A stretch of DNA of 64,000 nucleotides from Pseudanabaena yagii GIHE-NHR1 (GCF_012863495.1 NZ_JAAVJL010000003.1:248001-312000); one strand, 5' to 3'; numbered from the stretch's first letter, positions 38,166-47,006 are shown. Program-made: numbers and translations. Notes: generated by a model not told the origin, from the letters alone.

Positions 38166-39038
38166 CTAATCAAATACTACAGTCCTCAGTCCCAAACCTG
38201 AGTTAGCAGATTGACCATAAACCAATACTCGGTTTTGTAAATGTTGTCTGACAGCCCTAGCCAAAACAATTCGCTCTAAGTCTTTACCTTTACGAATCAG
38301 ATCGGTAACTGAATCGCGATGGGACACCCGAATCACATCCTGCTCAATAATTGGTCCCTCATCGAGTTCATCGGTTACATAATGAGCTGTTGCCCCAATA
38401 ATCTTTACGCCACGTTTATAGGCTCTTTGATAGGGATTTGCTCCCGCAAAAGCAGGCAAAAAGGAATGGTGGATATTAATTACTTGCGAAAACTTTGACA
38501 GAAAATTTGGACTAAGTACCTGCATATATTTCGCCAGAACCACCAAATCAATCTTGTATTGGTTGAGTAGTTCTAGTTGCTTTTTCTCTTGCTCCAACTT
38601 ATTTTCAGGATTGATCGCAATGTGATGATAATTAATCCCAAAGTTATGCGCGACCTTTTCTAAATCAGGATGGTTACTAATGACAACGGGGATCACGGCA
38701 TCAAGTTCATGCGATCGCTGCCGCAGGATCAAATCATACAAACAGTGATCCTGTTTCGAGACAAAAATGGCAATACGGCGCACATAGTCAGAAAAATGAA
38801 TATTCCATTTAGCATGGATATTGATCGCTAGTTTCTCAAAGGTCGGGGCAATCTCTTCTCGCGCTAGATCAAAGCTATCCAATTCCCATTCAACCCGCAT
38901 TAAAAATAGCCCTGCCGTACTATCAGAATGTTGATCGGCATGGAGAATATTGCCACCGTGGGAAAACACCCAGTCCGAAATTTTTGCGACTAAGCCTTTT
39001 TGATCTGGACAAGAAACTAGTAAAGTTGCAGTTGTCAT
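38166..39038 (-). CDS. purU: Formyltetrahydrofolate deformylase
   Basis: A 290-residue enzyme releasing formate from 10-formyl-THF. An N-terminal ACT domain (TATLLVSCPDQKGLVAKISDWVF) is followed by the formyltransferase-fold catalytic domain. That domain has VVLAKYMQVLSPNF, the active-site NIHHSFLPAFAGANPYQRAY and the DELDEGPIIEQDVIRVSH region. Only 2 bases separate its start from the stop of the upstream alkyltransferase-like gene, so they are probably cotranscribed. Confidence 0.95.
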   Translation of the reverse strand: MTTATLLVSCPDQKGLVAKISDWVFSHGGNILHADQHSDSTAGLFLMRVEWELDSFDLAREEIAPTFEKLAINIHAKWNIHFSDYVRRIAIFVSKQDHCLYDLILRQRSHELDAVIPVVISNHPDLEKVAHNFGINYHHIAINPENKLEQEKKQLELLNQYKIDLVVLAKYMQVLSPNFLSKFSQVINIHHSFLPAFAGANPYQRAYKRGVKIIGATAHYVTDELDEGPIIEQDVIRVSHRDSVTDLIRKGKDLERIVLARAVRQHLQNRVLVYGQSANSGLGLRTVVFD

Positions 39039-39040
39039 AG

Positions 39041-39409
39041 TTATTTAATATTGTGATGGTCAGCGCTTGTCACTGCCCATCCTAAATCAGGTTTCCATAA
39101 ATATTTGCGTAGATCGATTTTACCTGTGGGACTGAAAATAATTCCTTCTGCTTCAAGAAGCGATCGCTGCAAATAGTCAGTCCCAAAGCGTAAAGGCGAT
39201 AGTGAAATTTCCCCCTTGGCATTCACCACTCGCTGCCAAGGCACATCTAAAGATTGCATATCCACACGATAGAGTGCATAGCCGACTACACGGGCTTTTC
39301 TCGCTAAATTGGCAAGCTCAGCAATCTGTCCATAGGTAGCCACGTAACCTCGTGGAATTTGACGCACAATTTCGTAAATGCGATCGTAGCTTGTTGCTTC
39401 TTTGGTCAT
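39041..39409 (-). CDS. Alkyltransferase-like (Atl1/MGMT DNA-binding fold) protein
   Basis: I start the protein at the ATG at 39409 (MTKEATSYDRIYEIVRQIP), giving 122 residues, the size of ATL proteins; an upstream in-frame start at 39559 would add 50 unrelated residues. The MGMT fold motifs GYVATYGQIAELA (helix-turn-helix, arginine finger region) and VGYALYR are present. The alkyl-acceptor PCHR is replaced by PWQR in VPWQRVVNAKGEIS. It therefore should bind O6-alkylguanine and flag it for repair rather than demethylate it. Confidence 0.88.
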   Translation of the reverse strand: MTKEATSYDRIYEIVRQIPRGYVATYGQIAELANLARKARVVGYALYRVDMQSLDVPWQRVVNAKGEISLSPLRFGTDYLQRSLLEAEGIIFSPTGKIDLRKYLWKPDLGWAVTSADHHNIK

Positions 39410-39636
39410 AATTAGCAAATATACAGTCGCAAAACGCCGCATACCATAAGGGCATAAATTAGTTTTTAATGAGTATGCACTCATTGAAAACCGTGATAAG
39501 GCATCATCTAAATATCCAGATAGTAAAACTTTATACTCTTTATCGATTTGGTGACTCAAATCACTTTCATTTCCGTAAAACTTTAGCTATCATGGTTATG
39601 TCAAAACATTAAGACATTTGCACTGGAGAAACTTCA

Positions 39637-39948
39637 ATGCTAGCGGCGGAATGCATCGATTCCAGAGCTACCGTAAATATAGAGGAAAAGCGACGGACGA
39701 CTACACGTATAGCTATGCGCGTACCGAGAAGTTGCTACGGAGAGCCAATTATCTCTCGCCTCTCCTGTGAACACGGACTGACTGTGACTATCATTGCTGC
39801 ACTTCTTGGAGAAAATCCAGAAGATGATGGCTGGTTCACCTTAGAACTAACTGGAACAACCCAACAAATACAAAGTGGAATTATTTATCTAGAAGAGCTA
39901 GATTTAGAAATTTGGGATAAAACAGCTGTCGAGGACGAAAGCTGGTAA
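39637..39948 (+). CDS. NIL-domain protein
   Basis: A 103-residue protein whose core matches the NIL domain found at the end of methionine ABC ATPases: GEPIISRLSCEHGLTVTIIA, then GWFTLELTGTTQQIQSGIIYLEEL. Stand-alone NIL proteins are common in cyanobacteria. A ligand-binding regulatory role is inferred from the fold, and the target is unknown. GGAG upstream supports the ATG at 39637. It is divergent from the alkyltransferase-like gene. Confidence 0.85.
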   Translation: MLAAECIDSRATVNIEEKRRTTTRIAMRVPRSCYGEPIISRLSCEHGLTVTIIAALLGENPEDDGWFTLELTGTTQQIQSGIIYLEELDLEIWDKTAVEDESW

Positions 39949-39990
39949 ACAAAACAAAAAGGCTTGCTTAGCAAGCCTTTTTGTTTTGTT
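39948..39990 (+). terminator. Terminator of the NIL-domain gene
   Basis: A 20-bp perfect stem with TTA loop (AAAAAGGCTTGC-TTA-GCAAGCCTTTTT core) begins at the last base of the stop codon. Confidence 0.8.
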
Positions 39991-39992
39991 TT

Positions 39993-40025
39993 CAAAGTTC
40001 TCTGTGCTTAGCACAGAGAACTTTG
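39993..40025 (-). terminator. Terminator-like hairpin of the peroxiredoxin gene
   Basis: A 15-bp perfect stem CAAAGTTCTCTGTGC-TTA-GCACAGAG... lies 5 bases past the minus-strand stop at 40031. It has no T-run, so it is either a terminator or a palindromic repeat. Confidence 0.55.
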
Positions 40026-40030
40026 GGCAA

Positions 40031-40672
40031 TTACTTGTTAGGCTGAGGAGTCAAACGCAAGTATGGCTTCACAGGATTGAAACCTTTAGGGAATTTGGTC
40101 TTAGCTTCCTCATCAGAAACTGAAGGCACAATCACACAGTCATCACCATCTTTCCAGTTAGCAGGTGTAGCAACGCTGTAGTTGTCAGTCAATTGCAGTG
40201 AATCAATCACGCGCAAAATTTCATCAAAGTTGCGACCTGTACTAGCAGGATAGGTCAAGGTGAGGCGAAGCTTCTTATTGGAATCAATGATGAATACCGA
40301 TCGCACAGTCAATGTATTACCTGTGGAAGAGTTAGGGTGAATCATGCCATAAAGCTCTGAAACCTTCTTGTCTTCATCGGCAAGAATAGGGTAGTTAAGC
40401 TTGGTGCTTTGGGTTTCTTCAATATCGCCAACCCATCCCTTGTGAGATTCAACACCATCAACACTCAAAGCGATCGCTTTTATGTTGCGCTTATCAAATT
40501 CTGGCTTGAGCTTAGCAACGGTTCCTAGCTCAGTGGTACAAACAGGGGTGAAATCTTTAGGGTGCGAAAATAGAATTGCCCAGCTATCACCGATCCACTC
40601 ATGAAAATTAATCACGCCATCAGTAGAGTCTTGAGTAAAATCGGGTACGGTATCGCCTAAACGCAGTGTCAT
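40031..40672 (-). CDS. 1-Cys peroxiredoxin (Prx6 type)
   Basis: A 213-residue peroxidase that reduces hydrogen and alkyl peroxides. The peroxidatic cysteine is Cys45 in SHPKDFTPVCTTELG. No resolving cysteine is seen, and the long C-terminal part (VRSVFIIDSNKKLRLTLTYPASTGRN, FPKGFNPVKPYLRLTPQP) is characteristic of the Prx6 subgroup. It is monocistronic. Confidence 0.94.
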   Translation of the reverse strand: MTLRLGDTVPDFTQDSTDGVINFHEWIGDSWAILFSHPKDFTPVCTTELGTVAKLKPEFDKRNIKAIALSVDGVESHKGWVGDIEETQSTKLNYPILADEDKKVSELYGMIHPNSSTGNTLTVRSVFIIDSNKKLRLTLTYPASTGRNFDEILRVIDSLQLTDNYSVATPANWKDGDDCVIVPSVSDEEAKTKFPKGFNPVKPYLRLTPQPNK

Positions 40673-40944
40673 AGTTTTAGTTCAGTCTTCGTTGTTACAA
40701 ATCTAAGATACAAGATTACTGGGAAAATCGCCAGTCTTATAATGCGGTATTCCCATCGCTTTACTGTAGATTATGGCATAAAAACTATAAACTAGAGTTA
40801 GGCTTAACTTTACTTTATGGGTTTTGATTATTGACATTGTGCAATCTTTACAGCAAACTTGATATCTGCAAGTGAGAAGCAACATCTCACTTACAAGCTA
40901 ACAGCTAATTGCTAACAGCTAATTGTAGTCCTAAAATACCAAAC

Positions 40945-41026
40945 GCGGAACTGGCGGAATTGGTAGACGCGCATGTTTCAGGTACATGTGTCGAAAGACT
41001 TGGGGGTTCAAGTCCCCCGTTCCGCA
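40945..41026 (+). tRNA. tRNA-Leu (CAG)
   Basis: The acceptor GCGGAAC pairs with GTTCCGC. The D arm is TGGCGGAATTGGTAGACGC, the anticodon loop TTCAGGT reads CAG, and the long variable arm GTGTCGAAAGACTTG is typical of type II leucine tRNA. The T arm is GGGGGTTCAAGTCCCCC. Discriminator A; CCA is not encoded. Confidence 0.95.
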
Positions 41027-41055
41027 TCATACAGCGCTTTGCGCTCAAACCCAAA

Positions 41056-41108
41056 CCAAGAAGAATTTTGAAAGCGTTGCAAAGCAACGCTTTCAAAATT
41101 CTTCTTGG
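41056..41108. repeat. Long palindrome, 25-bp perfect stem
   Basis: The stem CCAAGAAGAATTTTGAAAGC... closes on GTTGC-AAA-GCAAC. It is preceded by ACAGCGCTTTGCGCT, the same leader as before the palindrome at 41881. It sits after tRNA-Leu and before the convergent methyltransferase-like gene. Confidence 0.75.
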
Positions 41109-41157
41109 GGTTCATTTACTCAGTAATTGCTGTAAAAAACTCGCTAGGCGAGCTTTT

Positions 41158-41832
41158 TTATTGTCGAAAGATAATTGCTTGATTGCCACCCTTTTGTAAC
41201 TCGTAGGGAACTTGCACAATTTCTGAACTAATGCCTTCGCTAGCTAGAATGCTACATACTTGATCGATATAAGGCGATCGCACTTGAGCAAGCGTTAACA
41301 ATGGAAAAATCCTGACTTCTTCGGCAATACGACAAAGTTCACGAATTGATTCTAAATGGAACTCAAAACTTAGATGCTCGGAATAGAGAAATAGAAAATG
41401 GGAACAGAGCGCAAGTTGAAATTGTTGATTAGGAAACTCTAGTTTCGGCAATTCAGCCTTGATATATCTGCCTTCAGCTTTCCCGCGATCATAATCTTCT
41501 AGAAATAGTGCGATCGCATTTTCGCGATTAGCACGTAAATCATCAGGGGACTTGTGATAGATCCATACCCAATTGTCTGGCGTATTCCGCACCTGCTCAA
41601 TAATATCGTCTACACAAGCATCAAAGCGGCTTTTGATTTTGCTTGCCGTAAATTGATATATGGGATCTATCGATGTAACTTGATAACCTGCGGTGGTCAT
41701 CTCAGCATTAAAGCTCGCAGGCCCATCACCAATACCAATGATGGATTTATGGCGATCGCCATCCGACAACCCAAACATCAACTCATATTCAGCCTTTGAC
41801 CTTCCAAAAGGCACAATCTGATCTAATATCAT
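41158..41832 (-). CDS. SAM-dependent methyltransferase-like protein of unknown role
   Basis: A 224-residue protein with a class I methyltransferase-like motif I (SIIGIGDGPASFNAEM), an acidic strand end (YQVTSIDPIYQF) and a later LALCSHFLFLYSEHLSFEFH in the motif IV position. No substrate-specific feature is recognised. It is flanked by long palindromes on both sides and is not obviously in an operon. Confidence 0.65.
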   Translation of the reverse strand: MILDQIVPFGRSKAEYELMFGLSDGDRHKSIIGIGDGPASFNAEMTTAGYQVTSIDPIYQFTASKIKSRFDACVDDIIEQVRNTPDNWVWIYHKSPDDLRANRENAIALFLEDYDRGKAEGRYIKAELPKLEFPNQQFQLALCSHFLFLYSEHLSFEFHLESIRELCRIAEEVRIFPLLTLAQVRSPYIDQVCSILASEGISSEIVQVPYELQKGGNQAIIFRQ

Positions 41833-41880
41833 TTTTCACTTTAGGCTCAAGTTACAGCGCTTTGCGCTTTCTTAAAACCC

Positions 41881-41929
41881 AGATAAATTTTGAAAAAGCT
41901 TGCTTCGCAAGCTTTTTCAAAATTTATCT
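41881..41929. repeat. Long palindrome, 23-bp perfect stem
   Basis: AGATAAATTTTGAAAAAGCT... closes on TTGC-TTC-GCAA. The leader ACAGCGCTTTGCGCT about 25 bases before it is shared with the palindrome at 41056. It lies upstream of the methyltransferase-like gene, not at its end. Confidence 0.75.
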
Positions 41930-41956
41930 GTACTACACAAACCCTAAATAGGCTGC

Positions 41957-41999
41957 AATAGATATTTAAGCTGTGCGAAGAACAGCTTAAATATCTATT
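41957..41999 (-). terminator. Hairpin at the end of rmlA
   Basis: An 18-bp perfect, A/T-rich stem (AATAGATATTTAAGCTGT) has loop GCGAAGA and lies 8 bases past the rmlA stop at 42008. Confidence 0.6.
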
Positions 42000-42007
42000 A
42001 ATTCAAA

Positions 42008-43081
42008 TTACATAATTTCCAGTTGAGAATCATCACCGACGAGAAATCGTAATGCTTGTGGACGTTTCGGTGAAACCTGCATTTTTACCCTCTGTCCAAG
42101 CACACTATCAACAATGCGCTGATGGATACCCGTAATATTAGTGTCATTGAGGATCACGCTATGTTCAATATCAGTATCGATAATCGTGACGCGATCGCTA
42201 ATGCTCGTATAGGGACCAATATAGGCATGTTCGAGGTGACAGTTTTCACCAATAACTACAGGTCCCCGAATTTTGCAGTTAGTAACTTTAGAGCCTACTC
42301 CAATTTCGACACGTCCGCTAATGTTGCTGTCAGCATCCACTTCACCTAGATTCTTAGACTTCAGTCGGGCATCCAGCACAATCTGGTTGGCAGCAAGAAT
42401 GTCATCCTTTTTACCTGTATCTAGCCACCACCCCTCTAGCTCTGAAGCAGCTACATTTTTGTCAGTGTCAATTAGTTTCTGGATCGCATCGGTAATTTCT
42501 AATTCACCTCTAGCCGATGGTGCAATTTGAGAGATCGCCGTATGAATTGTGTTTTTGAAGAAATACACACCAACTAGCGCCAGATTTGATGCAGGATTCT
42601 TTGGTTTTTCCACTAGTTGCAGCACCTTGCCCGATTCGTCAACGGTTGCAACCCCAAAAGCAGTAGGATCAGCCACCTGCCGCAATAAGATAAGAGCATC
42701 TAGTTGTTTCTGCTGGAAATTGGCTAAAAACTTCTCCAATTGGGATTCGATTAAGTTATCACCAAGGAACATGATGAAAGAGTCATCACCAAGGAATGGC
42801 TGGGCAATTTTAACCGCATGGGCTAGTCCTAGAGGTTCAGCTTGCAGAATATATTCGATCTTTGCACCAAAGCGATCGCCATTGCCTGTTTTGGTTTTTA
42901 CTTCCTCGCCAGTTTCAGGGCTAATGATAATGCCAATATCCGTAATCCCTGCCGCAACAATGCTTTCAATGCAATACCAAAGAATCGGCTTATTAGCGAC
43001 GGGGACTAGTTGTTTTGCACCTGTATAGGTGAGTGGTCGTAATCTTGTGCCTTTACCACCAGAGAGAATGAGAGCTTTCAT
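42008..43081 (-). CDS. rmlA: Glucose-1-phosphate thymidylyltransferase, long form
   Basis: The start MKALILSGGKGTRLRPLTYT at 43081 gives 357 residues; an upstream in-frame start lacks homology. The nucleotidyltransferase domain has the G-G-X-G-T-R-L-R-P signature, IMFLGDNLIE and VVEKPKNP-type motifs. The last 110 residues are a left-handed beta-helix (GPVVIGENCHLEHAYIGPYT), the long RmlA variant common in cyanobacteria and archaea. It makes dTDP-glucose, the first step to dTDP-L-rhamnose, and lies 61 bases after rmlD. Confidence 0.92.
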   Translation of the reverse strand: MKALILSGGKGTRLRPLTYTGAKQLVPVANKPILWYCIESIVAAGITDIGIIISPETGEEVKTKTGNGDRFGAKIEYILQAEPLGLAHAVKIAQPFLGDDSFIMFLGDNLIESQLEKFLANFQQKQLDALILLRQVADPTAFGVATVDESGKVLQLVEKPKNPASNLALVGVYFFKNTIHTAISQIAPSARGELEITDAIQKLIDTDKNVAASELEGWWLDTGKKDDILAANQIVLDARLKSKNLGEVDADSNISGRVEIGVGSKVTNCKIRGPVVIGENCHLEHAYIGPYTSISDRVTIIDTDIEHSVILNDTNITGIHQRIVDSVLGQRVKMQVSPKRPQALRFLVGDDSQLEIM

Positions 43082-43142
43082 GTTTTTGGTTTTGGATAGT
43101 GAATACGAAGATGGGCAGTACCAAGCGCTGCCCATTCTAAAA

Positions 43143-44021
43143 CTAACGATAGGATTTTTCGGTTAAATAAGCAGTCAGAGCTTCTTGCCAAGGACGCATC
43201 TTCAAAGTTGTGATGCTTTCTAAGCGATCGCTAGTAAGCGCCGAGTTCATCGGTCTAGTTGCCTTAGTAGGAAATGCCGAAGCAGGAATTGACTCAATGG
43301 GATGGGAGATATTGGCGAGCTTTAGAGCTTGAGTCGCAAACTCATGCCATGAGCAAATGCCTGTATTCGCTCCATGAATTACCCCGATAGTGCCTGATTG
43401 CAAAAGCTCATCTAACAATCTAGCAGCATCGTAGGTATAGGTCGGTGACATAAACATGTCATTGACTACCTTCAGGGGATCACCTGCCTTTGCTTTTTTG
43501 ATGATTGTCTCGATAAAGTTGCCACCTTTCCCACTTGCCCCTGCCTTACCAAATACGCTAGAAATTCGCAAAATTAGGGATCGCGGCGTAGTTTGCCTAA
43601 CTAGATTCTCACCTGCAAATTTGGATGCGCCATAAATGCTGATCGGATCTGGCAGATCTGATTCTGTATAGCCAGATGACTGATCGCCTCGAAAGACGTA
43701 ATCAGTACTGATATACACAGAAAGAGCATCAATCTCGCGACAAGCCCTAGCTACATGTAAAGCACCGAAAGCATTGACCTTAAAAGCTGTTTCAACTTCT
43801 TGCTCACAATCATCAACCCTTACATAGGCAGCACTATTGATCACCACATCAAATTTTTGACTGGTTAAAGCTTTTTGTACTGACTCTGCTTGTGTGATAT
43901 CCACATCAGCACGAGTCAAAGCCGTGAGTTGATAGCGATCGCTTTGCGAAAAGTGACTGACAATATCTGACCCTAACTGACCATTTGCCCCAATCAAAGC
44001 AACTTTGAGTACATTCGTCAT
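43143..44021 (-). CDS. rmlD: dTDP-4-dehydrorhamnose reductase
   Basis: The start MTNVLKVALIGANGQLGSDI at 44021 overlaps the rmlB stop by ATGA and is preferred to one four codons earlier; this gives 292 residues. NAD(P) binding GANGQLG, the catalytic YISTDYVFRGD and the Y-X3-K YGASKFAGE are all present. It catalyses the last step of dTDP-L-rhamnose synthesis. Confidence 0.94.
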   Translation of the reverse strand: MTNVLKVALIGANGQLGSDIVSHFSQSDRYQLTALTRADVDITQAESVQKALTSQKFDVVINSAAYVRVDDCEQEVETAFKVNAFGALHVARACREIDALSVYISTDYVFRGDQSSGYTESDLPDPISIYGASKFAGENLVRQTTPRSLILRISSVFGKAGASGKGGNFIETIIKKAKAGDPLKVVNDMFMSPTYTYDAARLLDELLQSGTIGVIHGANTGICSWHEFATQALKLANISHPIESIPASAFPTKATRPMNSALTSDRLESITTLKMRPWQEALTAYLTEKSYR

Positions 44022-45037
44022 CTGGCGTACCATTCTTTATAATGCTCTTGGAATACCTTTTTGTCTTTGACCGCTTGCCACCAATCAGCATTTTGTTGAT
44101 ACCAAGCAACGGTTTGGGCAATACCGCGTTTAAAGTCCCATTTCCGTTCCCATCCCAAGGTCTCAGCAGCACTAGGGTCAACGGAGTAGCGGTAGTCATG
44201 ACCGGGGCGATCGCTGACATACTGCATTAATGATTCAGGGCGGTCAAGCAACCCTAAAACAGTTGTCGCAACTTCAATCCCATTGATTTGTACCCTCGCG
44301 CCAATGTTATAGGCGTTACCACTTTCACCCGCATGGAGTACCGTATCAATGCCTGAGCAATGGTCTTCTACATACAGATAATCCCGAACAGCTTCACCTT
44401 TACCATAGATGGGCAAAGACTTTGACTCTAGAGCGTTGGTAACAAAGAGCGGAATAATCTTTTCAGGATATTGATAAGGCCCATAGGTATTTGAACCACG
44501 AGTAATTACCACATCTAATCCGTAACTAATCCCATAGGAAAATACCAGATGCTCCGCTCCTGCCTTTGATGCAGCGTAAGGACTACGTGGTGACAGAGGA
44601 TCGGTTTCCAAAGAGTGGCGATCGCTACCAACTAAATCCCCATAAACTTCATCAGTAGATACATGGAGGAATCGCTTGATTTGATGCTTGCGTGCTGCTT
44701 CTAATAGCAGTAATGTTCCCTCAATGTTGGTGCGAATGAAGGGCAAGGGATCACGTAGACTTCGATCAACATGGCTCTCAGCCGCAAAGTTGAGAATTGC
44801 ATCCACACCATTTACCGCTTTTTCCACATCTTCGGGATTAGCAATATCCCCTTCAATGAAAGTAATGCGATCGCTAACATCCTTTAGATTATCAAGATTG
44901 CCCGCATAGGTAAGCTTATCGATTACCACAATCTCCCAAGTTGGATGATGGGTCAAGGCATAATGCACATAGTTAGAGCCAATGAAACCTGCTCCACCTG
45001 TGATGAGTACTTTTTGAAATCTTTCTGCTGAACTCAT
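44018..45037 (-). CDS. rmlB: dTDP-glucose 4,6-dehydratase
   Basis: A 339-residue short-chain dehydrogenase/reductase family enzyme. NAD binding TGGAGFIGSNYVHY, the active-site STDEVYGDL and Y-X3-K (SPYAASKAGAEHLV) are intact. It oxidises dTDP-glucose to the 4-keto-6-deoxy sugar. It overlaps rmlC by ATGA upstream and rmlD downstream, showing tight translational coupling. Confidence 0.95.
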   Translation of the reverse strand: MSSAERFQKVLITGGAGFIGSNYVHYALTHHPTWEIVVIDKLTYAGNLDNLKDVSDRITFIEGDIANPEDVEKAVNGVDAILNFAAESHVDRSLRDPLPFIRTNIEGTLLLLEAARKHQIKRFLHVSTDEVYGDLVGSDRHSLETDPLSPRSPYAASKAGAEHLVFSYGISYGLDVVITRGSNTYGPYQYPEKIIPLFVTNALESKSLPIYGKGEAVRDYLYVEDHCSGIDTVLHAGESGNAYNIGARVQINGIEVATTVLGLLDRPESLMQYVSDRPGHDYRYSVDPSAAETLGWERKWDFKRGIAQTVAWYQQNADWWQAVKDKKVFQEHYKEWYAR

Positions 45038-45579
45038 GCAAATAACTCCGCTTCTTTTAATAGTTTGCCAACAGCATCCTTAGCAGACACAATTGGTGTA
45101 TCACTAAGTTGCCATGCGATCGCTACATCAGGATCGTTCCACAGTAGACAGCGATCCTCCGCAGGCGCATAGTAGTCTGTAGCTTTATAAGCTACTTCTG
45201 CCACGTCAGACAATACGGCAAAACCATGGGCAAAGCCTGCGGGAATCCACAATTGCTGATAGTTTTCGGCGCTGAGAATATAGCTAACTGATTGCCCAAA
45301 AGTTGGTGAACTTTTCCGTAAATCGACAGCAACATCTTGAATTGTGCCAACCAAAGCTCTCACTAATTTGCCTTGGGGCTTACCAATTTGATAATGCAAT
45401 CCTCGCAAAACATTTTTTTGCGATCGGGAATGATTATCTTGAACAAAATTAATATCTAATCCTGTTTTTTCAACAAAAGTTTGATGATTATAGGACTCAT
45501 AAAAAAATCCTCTCGCATCCGCAAATACTTTAGGAGTAATCAGTAAAACGTCGGGAATTGCTGTAATTTCAACTTTCAT
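45034..45579 (-). CDS. rmlC: dTDP-4-dehydrorhamnose 3,5-epimerase
   Basis: A 181-residue cupin with the RmlC signatures RGFFYESYNHQTF, QDNHSRSQKNVLRGLHYQ (catalytic histidine), VAVDLRKSSPTFG and WIPAGFAHGFAVLSD. It is the first gene of the rmlCBDA operon. The upstream 309-base gap (45580-45888) contains nothing I recognise except A/T-rich promoter-like sequence. Confidence 0.95.
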   Translation of the reverse strand: MKVEITAIPDVLLITPKVFADARGFFYESYNHQTFVEKTGLDINFVQDNHSRSQKNVLRGLHYQIGKPQGKLVRALVGTIQDVAVDLRKSSPTFGQSVSYILSAENYQQLWIPAGFAHGFAVLSDVAEVAYKATDYYAPAEDRCLLWNDPDVAIAWQLSDTPIVSAKDAVGKLLKEAELFA

Positions 45580-45888
45580 GCAATGTTGGTTAGATTCTAT
45601 TCTAATTGAATGCGAGATTTTAAATTTATAACTATTCTACCTGTATTTTTCAAGAAACTTTTCAATAATTATTTAAGTAGATGGGCACAATTAAATATAA
45701 AGCCCCAAAACCTGCGGGGCACGATTTAATAAAGGTTTTGACTCTATTTTTTAATTATTCCCAGTTACTTAACCTACCTAACCATTAGCTTAATACTTAA
45801 GTAGTCATATCAATTTAGCTTTTTAGGGATTATAGTTAAGCGCCAATTCATCTACTAGACATTCTTGTGACAAATTTTGATAAAGAAT

Positions 45889-46614
45889 TTATATTTGTGC
45901 GATCGCTTTCTTGATTGCGTCTTCTACCAACTCGGCCATTACTTCATATCCTTTAGTATTTGGATGTAGACCATCATCAGATAATTCTGTTCGTAGCCTG
46001 CCTGTATCATCTACCATATGGTTGTGATAGTCTAGATAAACATGTTGATGTTTTTGACAATAGTTTTTGAGCCAGCTATTCAAAGTGCAAATCTTTAGAT
46101 TTGCCTGTGGTTCTGTCTGGTTAAGTGCACTCCAGTCATTAATGGGCAATACTGAACCAAAGATCACTTGAATATGGTTCATCTGAGCCAGTTCACTGAA
46201 TGATATATAGTTGCCCTCTACCATGTCTAACGTTGTTGCCCCTGTATTACCAGCAATATCATTAATCCCAGCAAGGATCACTACAACCCTAGGCTGAAGT
46301 GACAGCACATCGGGGCGAAAGCGGACGAGCATTTGTGGTGTCGTTTGAGCCGATATACCCCTATTAATATATTTTTTATCAGGAAAAGTACTTTCTAAAT
46401 CCCAAAATTCAGTGATAGAATCACCAAAAAAAACAATGCGGTTCTCACCTGTTGTCGGAGGAGGTAGGGCAAGATTATGTTGGTGATAAATTTGTAGTTG
46501 TGCCCAATCATCTAAACGAGATTTTTGCTGTTCCCATCGTTGCCATAAAATTGGTAAAATCAATTTGGCGATCGCAATAGCTATTAGCTTAAAAATATTT
46601 TTTGCTTGCTGCAT
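45889..46614 (-). CDS. SGNH/GDSL-family hydrolase
   Basis: A 241-residue protein with an N-terminal hydrophobic segment (LIAIAIAKLILPILW) that could be a signal or anchor. The SGNH blocks are complete: IVFFGDSITEFWDLES (Ser), INRGISAQTT (Gly), VVILAGINDIAG (Asn) and LSDDGLHPNTKGYEVMAE (Asp-X2-His). Such enzymes deacylate sugars or lipids. In this polysaccharide region it may remove O-acetyl groups from the polymer, which is inference. Confidence 0.85.
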   Translation of the reverse strand: MQQAKNIFKLIAIAIAKLILPILWQRWEQQKSRLDDWAQLQIYHQHNLALPPPTTGENRIVFFGDSITEFWDLESTFPDKKYINRGISAQTTPQMLVRFRPDVLSLQPRVVVILAGINDIAGNTGATTLDMVEGNYISFSELAQMNHIQVIFGSVLPINDWSALNQTEPQANLKICTLNSWLKNYCQKHQHVYLDYHNHMVDDTGRLRTELSDDGLHPNTKGYEVMAELVEDAIKKAIAQI

Positions 46615-46695
46615 CTGAATTATGGGAAATCAATTTCTGATAATTTAATTCTTTTAATAAAGCTTTTTGCGGAAAAATTATAATTCCTGAATCAC

Positions 46696-46884
46696 ATGTT
46701 TTCTAAGTCTAAATTATTTATTTTATCTATTTTTATTGTGCTATTTCTATGCATTGCTTCTCCTGTCCTAGCTCAAGAAAGTGGTGGAGAAGGTGGTAAC
46801 AAACAAACTCCTGTACAAGTCATTGTCCAAATTGTTATCACAGCTATTGCCTTAAGCATTCTCAACAAATTTGACTTGCCCTAA
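46696..46884 (+). CDS. Small exported or membrane protein, unknown
   Basis: A 62-residue protein. A clear signal peptide (FILSIFIVLFLCIASPVLAQ, cleavage after VLA) is followed by a short Gly/Glu/Lys linker (SGGEGGNKQT) and one hydrophobic segment (VIVQIVITAIALSILN). I recognise no family. It is the only plus-strand gene between 42 and 64 kb and is followed by two overlapping hairpins, which supports it being expressed. Confidence 0.6.
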   Translation: MFSKSKLFILSIFIVLFLCIASPVLAQESGGEGGNKQTPVQVIVQIVITAIALSILNKFDLP

Positions 46885-46920
46885 ATCTAACGTCAGTTCG
46901 GATTAAGCTGGCAAATTTCA

Positions 46921-46971
46921 AAAGCCCAAAAATAAAAGCCTTGCTTAGCAAGGTTTTTATTTTTGGGCTTT
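46921..46971 (+). terminator. Hairpin after the small exported protein
   Basis: A 24-bp stem (23 paired), AAAGCCCAAAAATAAAAGCC... closing on TTGC-TTA-GCAA, lies 37 bases past the stop, with T-rich 3' side. Confidence 0.65.
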
Positions 46972-47006
46972 GAGAGAGGATTTGCTACGCAAACCCTCTC
47001 TCAAAG
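46968..47006. repeat. Second hairpin overlapping the first
   Basis: An 18-bp stem (17 paired), CTTTGAGAGAGGATTTGC-TAC-GCAAACCC..., shares four bases with the previous hairpin, so the two compete at their bases. Confidence 0.6.
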
